Part shown: one piece after another, positions 17,234-25,458 of the stretch | How positions within the stretch are numbered: the stretch's first letter is position 1 | Layout: each line of letters begins with the position of its first letter | NCBI GenBank assembly: GCA_965369385.1 | Contig: CBDUQP010000010.1 | Coordinates: forward strand, 1 to 43,115 | Origin: CBDUQP01 sp965369385 | GTDB lineage: Bacteria > Planctomycetota > Phycisphaerae > SM23-33 | DNA: 43,115 bases | Direction of reading: 5' to 3' | Made by a program: the position numbers and the translations under genes | The notes under the pieces: model-generated | Database searches by the model: none | The model's input: only the letters and a program-made list of their open reading frames with translations | Told to the model about the DNA's origin: nothing

Positions 17234-17261
17234 TTGCAAACGGCACCAGTTAGGCAATAAT
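17234..17261 (+). promoter_or_regulatory. Possible promoter for the long dehydrogenase gene
   Basis: TTGCAA (17234-17239) and AATAAT (17256-17261) stand 16 bases apart and match the sigma-70 boxes at four and five of six places. The start would be about 25 bases before the ATG at 17293. Medium support only. Confidence 0.45.
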
Positions 17262-17292
17262 CCCGGACAGCATTCAACACTACGGAACCATA

Positions 17293-18924
17293 ATGACAGA
17301 CTATAACATTCCCGAGACAGCATACGCCGTTCAACTCGTCGGCCCGAGCAAGCTGGAATTGAACACCGCCAAACCCATACCGACCGTTGGTCCGACACAG
17401 ATCCTGATTCACATAGAGACCACGGGGCTGTGCTTTTCGGACCTGAAACTTCTCAAGCAGTTCACCGGACACGTTCGCAAGAGCGAAATAGTCTCGGGCA
17501 TCGACCCGGCAGTCCTCGCCGACATCCCCAGCTACGTACCCGGCGATAAGCCCGGCGTCCCCGGCCATGAAGCGGTCGGCGTAATCGAGGTAGTCGGCGA
17601 TAGCGTAACACGATTCAAAGTCGGCCAGCGTGTGCTGGTGCAGGCGGACTATCGCGAGCTGAAGACCGCCAATTCCAACGGTGCATTCGGATACAACTTC
17701 GAGGGCGGCCTGCAGGAATACACACTCGCCGACGAACGAGTGGTCATAGACCCGGTAAGCAACGAATCATTCATGATCCCCGCCAGGGAAGACCTGAGCG
17801 CCTCGGCAATCGCATTGGTAGAGCCTTGGGCCTGCGTTGAAGATTCCTACGTAACGCCAGAGCGAAACTGCATCAAAGCCGACGGACAGTTGCTGGTGGT
17901 ATGCGAAGAAGGATTCGAAGCAAACGGCATTGTGGAAGCCTACAGCCCTGATGGCCCGCCACACAAAATGGTCACCAAGTGCTCCTGTGACATCGACAAA
18001 CTGGATGACTTCTACTTTGACGACATCGTCTACTTCGGTGCCAACAAGGAGACCGTAGAGAAACTCAACGACAAGCTGGCCGCCTGTGGAACATTCAATG
18101 TGGTCACATGTGGGAATAGATTCGGCGAAGGCGTTTCGATCGACGTCGGCCGCGTGCACTACGGGCTAACCCGCTGGACAGGGACGAACAGTTCCAACGC
18201 CGCCGACGCCTACAAGCACATTCCCCAGACCGGCGAACTCCGCGACGGTGACGATGTGCTGATCGTGGGTGCAGGCGGACCGATGGGACAAATGCACGTC
18301 ATTCGCGATGTCTGCACCGGCCACAAGGATATCTCGCTAGTCGCTACCGACTTCGACACGCCCAGACTCGACTCGCTCGAGCAGAAGGCAAAACCGCTGG
18401 CCGAGTCCAACGGCGTGCAATTGCGTATGGTCAATCCGCAGGACACTCCCCTGGACGAGAAGTTCAGCTATATCGGCCTGATGGCTCCGGTCCCCGCGTT
18501 AGTCGGCAAGGCCATCGCCGACAGTGTTGAACGGTGCCGCATCAATATCTTTGCAGGCATCCCGGCTGGCACTCGCACCGAACTCGACCTCGACACCTAC
18601 ATCGCCAACAAGTGCTGGATGTTCGGCACGAGCGGTTCCACAATCGCAGACATGAAGATGGTTCTGGCGAAGGTAGAATCCGGACAGCTTGACACGAACA
18701 CCTCGGTTGACGCGGTAGCCGGAATGGCAGGCGCAATCGATGGTATCGCGGCAGTCGAAAACCGCACGCTGGCGGGCAAGATCATGGTATACCCCGAACT
18801 GCACGAAATGGGAATGATCCCGCTTACCGAACTCGATAAGCACTACCCCACCGTGGCCGCCAAACTCGTGAACGGCATTTGGAACAGAGACGCCGAATGC
18901 GAACTGCTCAAGGTCGCCAAGTAG
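17293..18924 (+). CDS. Medium-chain (zinc-type) alcohol/polyol dehydrogenase, extra long
   Basis: MDR-superfamily dehydrogenase related to threonine, sorbitol and L-sorbose-1-phosphate reductases; NAD(P)-linked oxidation of a sugar alcohol or sugar phosphate is likely. At 543 residues it exceeds the usual 340-420. Catalytic-zinc ligands are Cys47 (GLCFSD), His92-Glu93 (PGHEAVG) and Glu177 (VEPWAC). The four-cysteine structural-zinc loop is absent; the matching stretch about 118-135 has no cysteine. The cofactor motif is GAGGPMG at 326-332. About 130 residues (roughly 190-318) are inserted before the Rossmann domain. It follows the aldolase/SDR fusion and precedes lipB, 55 bases away. It stops with TAG. 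Confidence 0.85.
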   Translation: MTDYNIPETAYAVQLVGPSKLELNTAKPIPTVGPTQILIHIETTGLCFSDLKLLKQFTGHVRKSEIVSGIDPAVLADIPSYVPGDKPGVPGHEAVGVIEVVGDSVTRFKVGQRVLVQADYRELKTANSNGAFGYNFEGGLQEYTLADERVVIDPVSNESFMIPAREDLSASAIALVEPWACVEDSYVTPERNCIKADGQLLVVCEEGFEANGIVEAYSPDGPPHKMVTKCSCDIDKLDDFYFDDIVYFGANKETVEKLNDKLAACGTFNVVTCGNRFGEGVSIDVGRVHYGLTRWTGTNSSNAADAYKHIPQTGELRDGDDVLIVGAGGPMGQMHVIRDVCTGHKDISLVATDFDTPRLDSLEQKAKPLAESNGVQLRMVNPQDTPLDEKFSYIGLMAPVPALVGKAIADSVERCRINIFAGIPAGTRTELDLDTYIANKCWMFGTSGSTIADMKMVLAKVESGQLDTNTSVDAVAGMAGAIDGIAAVENRTLAGKIMVYPELHEMGMIPLTELDKHYPTVAAKLVNGIWNRDAECELLKVAK

Positions 18925-18979
18925 GGATTTCTGAATTTGGCATAAGATCATCAGCCGACAGGCCCGCTCTGGAGAAGTG

Positions 18980-19660
18980 ATGACACAACTGGCAGTGTTG
19001 GATATTGATAGGGCTTCTTACGAGTCCGGACTCGAACTTCAGCATCGCCTGCATGAATATGTTCTGTCGCACGCTTCAGAGCGGGCATGTGTGGTTCTTG
19101 TCGAGCATGATCCGCCCGTAATAACCCTCGGCCGCGCCGCCGATAAAAACAACATCACCGCCACCGCCACCCAACTTGGCGAAGCAGGCGTCGAACTTCA
19201 TGAATCCACGCGTGGAGGCGATGTTACCTATCACGGCCCCGGGCAGCTTGTGGGCTACCCGATCATTCGCGTTGACCTCCACGGGCGCGATGTTCACGAA
19301 TATCTCCGTAACGTTGAAGAAGTGATCATTCGCGCCCTTGCAAAGTTCGGCCTGCAAGGCGGACGCAAAAAGGGGCTCACCGGCGTATGGGTGGGCGAAG
19401 AGAAGGTGGCCGCAATCGGTATCGCTGTGCGCAGGTGGGTTTCGTATCACGGTTTCTCGCTGAATATCTGCCCCAACATGTCACATTTCGGGCTGATTGT
19501 CCCCTGCGGGATCACCGATAAAGGCGTGACGAGCATGTCAGCATTGCTCGGCAGGGATGTCAGCGTGAACGAAGTCAAGCCGGCAATTATGGAATGCCTT
19601 GGAGAGGTATTTGGATTCGATTCCACCCGCCCGACCAATGTTGATGACTTGTGTGAATAA
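18980..19660 (+). CDS. lipB: Lipoyl(octanoyl) transferase
   Basis: Transfers octanoyl from acyl carrier protein to the lysine of lipoyl domains, the first step of lipoate assembly. 226 residues, normal length. Visible are TRGGDVTYHGPGQLV at about 75-90, the catalytic lysine in EKVAAIGIA and the cysteine in IVPCGI. GGAG at 18971-18974 favours ATG 18980 over the adjacent GTG 18977. Its stop TAA overlaps the ATG of lipA by one base, so translation is coupled. Linked to the E2 gene in function: it would modify Lys144 and Lys255 there. Confidence 0.95.
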   Translation: MTQLAVLDIDRASYESGLELQHRLHEYVLSHASERACVVLVEHDPPVITLGRAADKNNITATATQLGEAGVELHESTRGGDVTYHGPGQLVGYPIIRVDLHGRDVHEYLRNVEEVIIRALAKFGLQGGRKKGLTGVWVGEEKVAAIGIAVRRWVSYHGFSLNICPNMSHFGLIVPCGITDKGVTSMSALLGRDVSVNEVKPAIMECLGEVFGFDSTRPTNVDDLCE

Positions 19661-20565
19661 TGAATTGCAATAACGATAACAATCCCAAACCCAATCCGCG
19701 AAAGCTTCCGCCCTGGCTAAAACGCAGAATGCCTGCGAGCGCAAAGCTGGACAAGGTAGTCGCCATACTTGATGAGCTTTCGCTTGTCACAGTGTGCCAA
19801 TCGGCAGATTGCCCGAACCGCGGCGAGTGCTTCGCCAAAGGCACCGCTACTTTCATGATTCTGGGCGACCATTGCACGCGAAACTGCCGGTTCTGCGCAG
19901 TACCCACGGCAGGCAATCCGCCTGCGCCTCGCTGCGACGAACCCCAAGCCGTGGCAGAGGCATGTAGCCGCCTTGGACTGAAGCACGTAGTTATCACTTC
20001 CGTAACGCGCGATGACCTGCCCGACGGCGGCGCAGAACACTTCGCCCGGACAATCAGAGCAATTCAAGATACGCCCGCAAATATCGTGGTTGAAGTGCTC
20101 ACGCCCGACTTTCTGGGCCGCACCCGCGACGTAGACACCGTTCTGGATGCCGAACCTGACGTGTTCAATCACAATGTCGAGACCGTTGCCCGCCTATACG
20201 ACATCGTCCGCCCCCAAGCCGACTACCGGCGCAGCCTGAACGTTCTCACCCATGCGGCACAGCGTCCTGCCGGCGACAAGCGCCTTTATGTGAAGAGCGG
20301 CCTGATGGTCGGCCTCGGCGAAACTAGCGAGGAAGTCACGGCTACGATGCAGGACATGCGCAACGCCGGATGCGATATGCTCACTATCGGCCAGTACCTT
20401 GCGCCGTCTTCGGCACATCTAAAGGTGGAAGCATTCATAGAACCCGCGCAATTCGATCTATGGCGTGATCAGGGCATCGCGATGGGATTCGTAGCAGTGG
20501 CGGCAGCACCGTTTGTGCGAAGCAGCTATCAAGCGGAGCAGTTCTTCGACGGCCGCAGTGATTGA
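19660..20565 (+). CDS. lipA: Lipoyl synthase
   Basis: Radical-SAM enzyme inserting two sulfurs into protein-bound octanoyl groups. 301 residues. The auxiliary cluster is ligated by CQSADCPNRGEC (CX4CX5C), the radical-SAM cluster by CTRNCRFC (CX3CX2C), and the terminal RSSYQAEQ supplies the conserved serine. Start ATG 19660 overlaps the lipB stop. The gene closes the lipoylation pair just after the carbohydrate module and E1/E2/E3 locus. It is convergent with the PP2C phosphatase gene, 25 bases away. Confidence 0.97.
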   Translation: MNCNNDNNPKPNPRKLPPWLKRRMPASAKLDKVVAILDELSLVTVCQSADCPNRGECFAKGTATFMILGDHCTRNCRFCAVPTAGNPPAPRCDEPQAVAEACSRLGLKHVVITSVTRDDLPDGGAEHFARTIRAIQDTPANIVVEVLTPDFLGRTRDVDTVLDAEPDVFNHNVETVARLYDIVRPQADYRRSLNVLTHAAQRPAGDKRLYVKSGLMVGLGETSEEVTATMQDMRNAGCDMLTIGQYLAPSSAHLKVEAFIEPAQFDLWRDQGIAMGFVAVAAAPFVRSSYQAEQFFDGRSD

Positions 20566-20590
20566 GAAATCAGCAGATAGGGGGTACTTA

Positions 20591-22168
20591 CTATGTAGCT
20601 TTGATCGCGACGATCGTCAGGTCATCGCTTCTCGTACTCAGACCGGCAAACCTGCGCATCTCCCACAGAACGTGTTTGGCGATCCCGTCGGCATCGAACC
20701 CCTTCTCGGCCGCGGTAAGAATGGCATCCTCAACACGCTTGTCGCCGAAACGTTCTTCCTCGAAATTTGCCGCGTCAGTCAGCCCATCGGTGAAACAGAG
20801 AATGACATCACCCTGTTCAACATTGACCGACTCATGGTTCCATGATGCATCATCAAGCACACCGAGCACCATTCCGCCTCGGCTTAGACGACGAACTTTC
20901 CCGTCGCGTACGAGCAGCGGGGAAACATGACCGGCGTTCACATATGTGAATTCGCGGGTGTTGGTATCAAGGATTCCGTAAAACAGTGTCGCAAAATCCC
21001 CTACCTCAGTGGATGTGCACAAATCACGATTTACCTTTTCGATGACTTCCGACAGCTCGTATATGTCGGCAGCGTGTGCCCGCAACGAGGCCCGCACCGA
21101 TGCCATAAGCAATGAAGCTCGAACGCCCTTTCCGGCAACATCGCAAACCGAGATTCCCAGGGCATTATCACCGAGATCGAAGAAATCGTAGAAATCGCCG
21201 CCCAGATCAAAACAAGGCACATACACCGTTCCGAAATCGAATCCGGGAACATGCGGTGCCTCGTCAGGAATCATCCGTCGTTGCACAGTGGCAGCCATCC
21301 GCATATGACGTTGCATATTCGAAGCACGCAAGGCTTCTTCATTCAGCCGGGAATTGACGATCGCCGCTGCCGCCTCCGACGCAATTGCCTCCGCCAGAGA
21401 TATTGTGAACCAGTCAAACTCACGCTTCTGGCTGGTGTAGATTCGCAACACACCCTCCGCCCTGCCTTGGTAAACCATCGGACAGCACAGTGCACTGACG
21501 ATTCCCTCTCGCATCGCTTCGCGGGGATACACAACCCTTGCGTCTACAGTGTAATCGTCAACGACAACTGACTTCAGCTCAGAGAGCACTTCTTGGTCTA
21601 TCAGGCTCTCAGAAAGCAGAATCGGCCCCTTGTCCAGATACTCGGGCGAAAGATTCGACATCGCCTTGACAATAAGCTCATTGCGATCATCGTTGAGCAA
21701 TCGAATCGCGCATGACTTGGCCTGCAGCACGTCCACCACAGTCCGAGTCACAAGATCCAGCACTCCCTGCAAATCCCTCACACCGGTAAACTCGGCAGTG
21801 AGGCGATACAGGGTCGCCAGCTCTTCGGCCCGAGTACGAAGCTGCTTCTGCTGACCGGCCATGCGCCCAAGCACGTCGGCTGCCAGGTCTGCCAGGCTTT
21901 GCAGATCGCCACAGTCACACTCACTTCGCCACATGACCACACGCGCTACGATATTCTCATCAACGAATACTGGAGCTTGGAAACTGTCGGCGTTTTCCGG
22001 CTGCGGATTTTCGTCGCAGGGATCAATGAGTCTCTCGGTACCATCAGCGTCACAAATACTCATCACGGCATTCGATGCCTTGCAGAACGATCTCTGCAAC
22101 TGCATAAGCGTACCGGGCTGAATGTAGTTCAGCAGCGAAGGCATAGGTTTGTCTTTTGAATCATCCAT
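20591..22168 (-). CDS. GAF-domain PP2C (SpoIIE-type) serine phosphatase
   Basis: About 525 residues, signalling enzyme. The N-terminal 80 residues are weakly PocR-like, then a helical linker, then a GAF sensor domain of roughly 130-270. A coiled helix (EEALRASNMQRHMRMAATVQ) leads to the PP2C catalytic domain of about 300-525. Metal-binding aspartates appear in DLGGDFYDFF, DVAGKGVRASL, FTDGLTDA and SDDLTIVAI; NAGHVSPLL is also typical. It probably dephosphorylates an anti-sigma-factor antagonist or similar partner. No anti-sigma kinase or STAS gene is in the window. The start is uncertain: ATG 22168 is used, GTG 22183 and ATG 22144 are alternatives, and none has a good ribosome site. Confidence 0.85.
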   Translation of the reverse strand: MDDSKDKPMPSLLNYIQPGTLMQLQRSFCKASNAVMSICDADGTERLIDPCDENPQPENADSFQAPVFVDENIVARVVMWRSECDCGDLQSLADLAADVLGRMAGQQKQLRTRAEELATLYRLTAEFTGVRDLQGVLDLVTRTVVDVLQAKSCAIRLLNDDRNELIVKAMSNLSPEYLDKGPILLSESLIDQEVLSELKSVVVDDYTVDARVVYPREAMREGIVSALCCPMVYQGRAEGVLRIYTSQKREFDWFTISLAEAIASEAAAAIVNSRLNEEALRASNMQRHMRMAATVQRRMIPDEAPHVPGFDFGTVYVPCFDLGGDFYDFFDLGDNALGISVCDVAGKGVRASLLMASVRASLRAHAADIYELSEVIEKVNRDLCTSTEVGDFATLFYGILDTNTREFTYVNAGHVSPLLVRDGKVRRLSRGGMVLGVLDDASWNHESVNVEQGDVILCFTDGLTDAANFEEERFGDKRVEDAILTAAEKGFDADGIAKHVLWEMRRFAGLSTRSDDLTIVAIKAT

Positions 22169-22237
22169 GAAAACAGGCCACACTTATTATTAATAGCTTC
22201 GTAACGTCCCGCGACCAGAGACCAGAGCCGGCAGCGT

Positions 22238-22990
22238 TCACCCTTCGCATGGCCCTTCGCTCGCGAGCGACTTGCACAACTCTGAGGCCGCCTCAATTTC
22301 CTGCTCATCGCCATCCACCGCAAGCCACACCGCCCCCTCGGCCCCATACACCCCGCCTCCACCAATCAACCATACATCGGCACCTGCGAGTTCTGCCAAT
22401 GCGTCCAGTTCAGTAACCACTTCACCGGGCATCGGCATCATTCGCGGGCCTTCCACATCAGCGGCTACGAGTCGGCGAGATATTTCGAGTATGCTCATAT
22501 CCACGCGTTTCTCAAGTCCCACCGGTACGAGCAACTTCACGCGACGTCCGATAACCGCAGGAATCGCCGCCCCTATCGTTCCGGATTTGTCATCGCCAAT
22601 GAACACGCCCGCTTCGCCGGCTTCCACATTCACGGCGTTTGCACCTTTGATTACCATGTCACCAGCCTGCAGAGAGTCGATAACGTCGAAAATCTCCAGT
22701 CCGGGTTGCCACTTTCCTTCGCGAATCACCACATCACCGGTGAACTTACCTTCTGTAGATGCAGTAGCACCGCCGGGCGGAAGCACCATCCCGCGACGAA
22801 ATCCCTGTTTGACGAAACCGTCCGCCTGCCCTATCGCATCCAGCACCTCTTGGGCAACGTATGCGTTTGTGGTGCCTGCCACTATTACCAGCGTACCGGA
22901 CTGGGCGGCATCGCGAACGTCCTGGCGCACAGCTACCGCCATTGCGAGCAGTCTCTTGCTCATCGAGGGGGTCAGCACAAACTGTTTCAT
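22238..22990 (-). CDS. Conserved protein of unknown function
   Basis: I do not recognise this 250-residue protein. It has no membrane segment or signal peptide. It is rich in glycine and hydrophobic strands: LVIVAGTTNAYVAQE near 33-47, FRRGMVLPPGG near 84-94, MVIKGANAVN near 112-121, and IGAAIPAVIGRRVKLLVPVGLEKRV near 137-161. A glycine cluster (LIGGGGVYG) is near the C-terminus. These repeated strand-glycine patterns suggest a Rossmann-like or nucleotide-handling alpha/beta fold, but that is only a guess. An AAAGGGA ribosome site precedes the ATG. It lies 69 bases upstream of the PP2C gene on the same strand and has a structured leader at 23015-23060. Confidence 0.75.
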   Translation of the reverse strand: MKQFVLTPSMSKRLLAMAVAVRQDVRDAAQSGTLVIVAGTTNAYVAQEVLDAIGQADGFVKQGFRRGMVLPPGGATASTEGKFTGDVVIREGKWQPGLEIFDVIDSLQAGDMVIKGANAVNVEAGEAGVFIGDDKSGTIGAAIPAVIGRRVKLLVPVGLEKRVDMSILEISRRLVAADVEGPRMMPMPGEVVTELDALAELAGADVWLIGGGGVYGAEGAVWLAVDGDEQEIEAASELCKSLASEGPCEG

Positions 22991-23014
22991 TGCATCCCTT
23001 TCGCAAAGATACCA

Positions 23015-23060
23015 TGTAGCGTAGGCGCACTAATAAACGTGCGTGAGATTGAACGCTACA
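23015..23060 (-). promoter_or_regulatory. Two-tier hairpin in the leader of the 22238-22990 gene
   Basis: Outer stem TGTAGCGT (23015-23022)/ACGCTACA (23053-23060) encloses GCGCAC (23025-23030)/GTGCGT (23039-23044), loop about eight bases. It ends 25 bases upstream of the ATG on the minus strand. It could be a leader element, an operator dyad or a terminator for a transcript coming from the HU gene. Confidence 0.45.
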
Positions 23061-23122
23061 CGGACAGAGGTGACGTGTCAAGGTTCACACGGTGAGGATG
23101 CAAGAAGTGTAAGCAAAGCACC

Positions 23123-23159
23123 CCAAACCCAATCCGGTATGATACCAGAACGGGTTTGG
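23123..23159 (-). terminator. Probable terminator of the HU-type gene
   Basis: CCAAACCC (23123-23130) pairs with GGGTTTGG (23152-23159), with GGTAT/ATACC inside. On the minus strand it lies 80 bases after the HU stop and is followed by a moderately T-rich tract. Confidence 0.5.
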
Positions 23160-23238
23160 AGCCTCGCCCTATATGTGATGCGCAGACCAATCCAGATTCA
23201 GCGAGTCAGGCACGGCGCAGCCATGCCAGGAACGCTGA

Positions 23239-23586
23239 TTACATGGAAGTCTGTGTGTCAGCCGCGGCCTTGGGAGCCTCGCTTGCAGCCGAGCCTTCCA
23301 TCGACTTCTGCAACTGCTGCTTCATCAGGCGTCCGACCTTGAACTTGACAGTTCTTTTGGGCGGAACTTGCACTCGCTGGAGTGTCTTGGGGTTCTGCGC
23401 GACGCGAGCTGCACGCTCTTTCGTCTCGAAGACACCAAAGTCTCGGAACTCCAGTCGATTGCCCTGACCAAGCTCATCGATGATGCTGTCCAAGAACGTC
23501 TGGACAACTTGCTTGACCACCACGCGCTTCAAGCTCGTGGACTCGGCGATACGGTCGACTATCTCTTTTTTCGTTACAGTGTGCAT
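23239..23586 (-). CDS. HU/IHF-family DNA-binding protein
   Basis: Small basic nucleoid protein, 115 residues against the usual 90-100. The N-terminal helix segment TKKEIVDRIA, the FLDSIIDELGQGNRLEFRDFGVFE stretch in pieces (GNRLEFRDFGVF) and the arm AQNPKT followed by VPPKRTVKFKVG are typical; the turn proline is Pro in QNPKT. A tail of about 20 Ala/Ser/Glu-rich residues is extra. ATG 23586 has AGAGG five bases upstream; an upstream in-frame GTG is less likely. It stands alone on the minus strand with a 630-base spacer before it and may bend DNA at many loci. Confidence 0.93.
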   Translation of the reverse strand: MHTVTKKEIVDRIAESTSLKRVVVKQVVQTFLDSIIDELGQGNRLEFRDFGVFETKERAARVAQNPKTLQRVQVPPKRTVKFKVGRLMKQQLQKSMEGSAASEAPKAAADTQTSM

Positions 23587-24217
23587 GAGCACCTCTACAG
23601 ACTCTGTTCGACAATAACAGGCATCTTGGTTACGAAAAACAGCCTTACACTACATAACCCGTACTGCCCTTGGTGAGCAATTCGCCACAAGTTATCTTAA
23701 AGTAAAGACTTCATAGCGACAAGCTATATTTTTGACTGCCACTTACAACCAGTGTTCTATATCGGCGCGATGTGCCAATATTCGTGACAAAACTAGCCGA
23801 AATTACCTGAAATCTCCAATTTGCGGATATTTGTGTAAATCAAACCGGACGAAAGATCCGCAGTAGCACACGTAAGACACTGATAAATCGATACTTATTC
23901 CCTTACGTCAGCAAAACAGTTGAGAGCTAACCAATATCGCCCAATTGTGACAAAACTGACCGAAAGAAGCACTAAGCGGACAAATCCCAAGAAATTTCAC
24001 TTCCAAAACTCCAACTCAATGCTGGAACTTCGCAGATTAAAACCAATTCGAAACCCAAATCCAACGCTTGCCACCCACCCCAGCTATCCAACCAGCCGGC
24101 AATTGCATCAACATCGCCACCCCCGCAGTATGACTTGATCCTTGACAGCAGGTTCAGGCCAACGCTACCATCTATTTGACTCATCAGGAACCCCGAGCAC
24201 TTAAGGGATAAGTACCT
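23587..24217. other. AT-rich spacer between divergent HU and secreted-protein genes
   Basis: No convincing gene in either strand. A direct repeat GTGACAAAACT plus CCGAAA (two-base gap) occurs at 23784-23802 and 23947-23965, each preceded by CCAAT. A dyad TGCGGAT (23822-23828)/ATCCGCA (23856-23862) lies between. The spacer should hold the HU promoter on the minus strand and the promoter listed at 24142 on the plus strand. Confidence 0.5.
24142..24171 (+). promoter_or_regulatory. Sigma-70-type promoter for the secreted-protein/transporter genes
   Basis: TTGACA (24142-24147) is a perfect -35; TACCAT (24166-24171) is a four-of-six -10, with an 18-base spacer. AAGGGA at 24203-24208 is the ribosome site for ATG 24218. 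Confidence 0.6.
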
Positions 24218-25381
24218 ATGCTGACAAAAGCTTTCGTTCGCCACGCCTCGTTGACCGCACTCGCTCTGCTGGTTGTGGCATCCTCTGCCATCGCCATACC
24301 GCCATCCATCGGTATAAGTGAATCATCACTATCGACGGGACTTACAGAGCCCGAGATGCAGCAAATCCAGGCCCGGATCGACTACTGGGTAAAAGAAATT
24401 GCCGCGTCAGAGTCCGACAAGGCCGCGATCGAAGCACGCGAACGCCTGATGAGGGATCACGCGCTCCATACGTCTCCGCATTACACCCATGAGTTCGCCA
24501 GCAAAGCATCCAATTCGCTGGTGACTGCGATCAAGAACCTGACCGAAAGCACCCCCCTCGCCGACACCAAGCGAATCACCATGGCAATGGCGATCTCGAA
24601 GATGCGCCAACCAGGAATTCAACCCGCGCTTGACTATCTCGTGACACACGATATGTCGGCGCTGCGATTTATTGGATGGGTTGGCTACAAATCCATCCAA
24701 CGGATAGTCCTGATCAAGGGAGGCGATTCAGCCGAGGCAATGCTGAATTCGCTGAAGGCTCGCTGCGCTGTCGAACCGGACCCGTTCGTCGCCAGCGCGA
24801 TCTACGAGACATTGCAAATCCCGTCCCGCACCCCTGAAGGTGCAGATGAAAAGGCGTACCCCTTCCTGCAAAACTCCGCTTTGGAGATTCTTCAGGAAGG
24901 ACTGCTCGAACGTTGCGCAAAACTGGCTGGCGGACAAGACAATCTCGCCGGTGCAATGGACAAAGCCGCAATCGCACTGATGAAGTTCGCCGAAGCCAAG
25001 AAAGGCGTCACCGCCGCCGAGGATCGCATAATGCAGGCTGCGGCGACTATCGCCTACGCGACCTCCAAAGCCTACCACAGAAACAAGGCACCAGAAGGCG
25101 TCCTTGCGGCTGTGCTGCTTCGATGCGAGGGTGTCCTGGTTTCGGCATCGGGGCAGCGTCTGAACCCCATCGTCGGAGTACTGAAGAATCGTAAGCTCAA
25201 ACCGTCTAATAAGGGTCTCGACATGCAGCGGGCAGTTCTCAAGTGGATTGCCGCCCTGAAAGACCGCAACGTAAGAGCCCCAAAATTCACAAAGCCCAAA
25301 CCGGTAAGCACAAAGAAGAACACCTCCACAAAACCGGAAGCCAAGAAAGCCGCAGCCGCCCCGAAGCCGGAGAAGAAGTAA
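24218..25381 (+). CDS. Secreted alpha-helical protein of unknown function
   Basis: 387 residues. A signal peptide is clear: short basic start, hydrophobic LTALALLVVASSAIA about 13-27, likely cleavage after AIA. The mature part is predicted to be mostly helical, with short repeated helices as in HEAT-like folds (for example SALRFIGWVGYKSI and the EILQEGLLERCAKLAG stretch). The last 50 residues are a Lys/Pro/Ala-rich, strongly basic tail (KPKPVSTKKNTSTKPEAKK). No enzyme motif seen. It lies 77 bases before the ABC transporter genes and probably shares their promoter, so a cell-envelope role linked to peptide uptake is possible. Confidence 0.75.
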   Translation: MLTKAFVRHASLTALALLVVASSAIAIPPSIGISESSLSTGLTEPEMQQIQARIDYWVKEIAASESDKAAIEARERLMRDHALHTSPHYTHEFASKASNSLVTAIKNLTESTPLADTKRITMAMAISKMRQPGIQPALDYLVTHDMSALRFIGWVGYKSIQRIVLIKGGDSAEAMLNSLKARCAVEPDPFVASAIYETLQIPSRTPEGADEKAYPFLQNSALEILQEGLLERCAKLAGGQDNLAGAMDKAAIALMKFAEAKKGVTAAEDRIMQAAATIAYATSKAYHRNKAPEGVLAAVLLRCEGVLVSASGQRLNPIVGVLKNRKLKPSNKGLDMQRAVLKWIAALKDRNVRAPKFTKPKPVSTKKNTSTKPEAKKAAAAPKPEKK

Positions 25382-25458
25382 CACATCGAACGTTCTGACA
25401 TTTCGCTGACAGACGAGCGACAAGACCGCCAGTCGGGCGTGCGTCGAAGGGAAACCGT

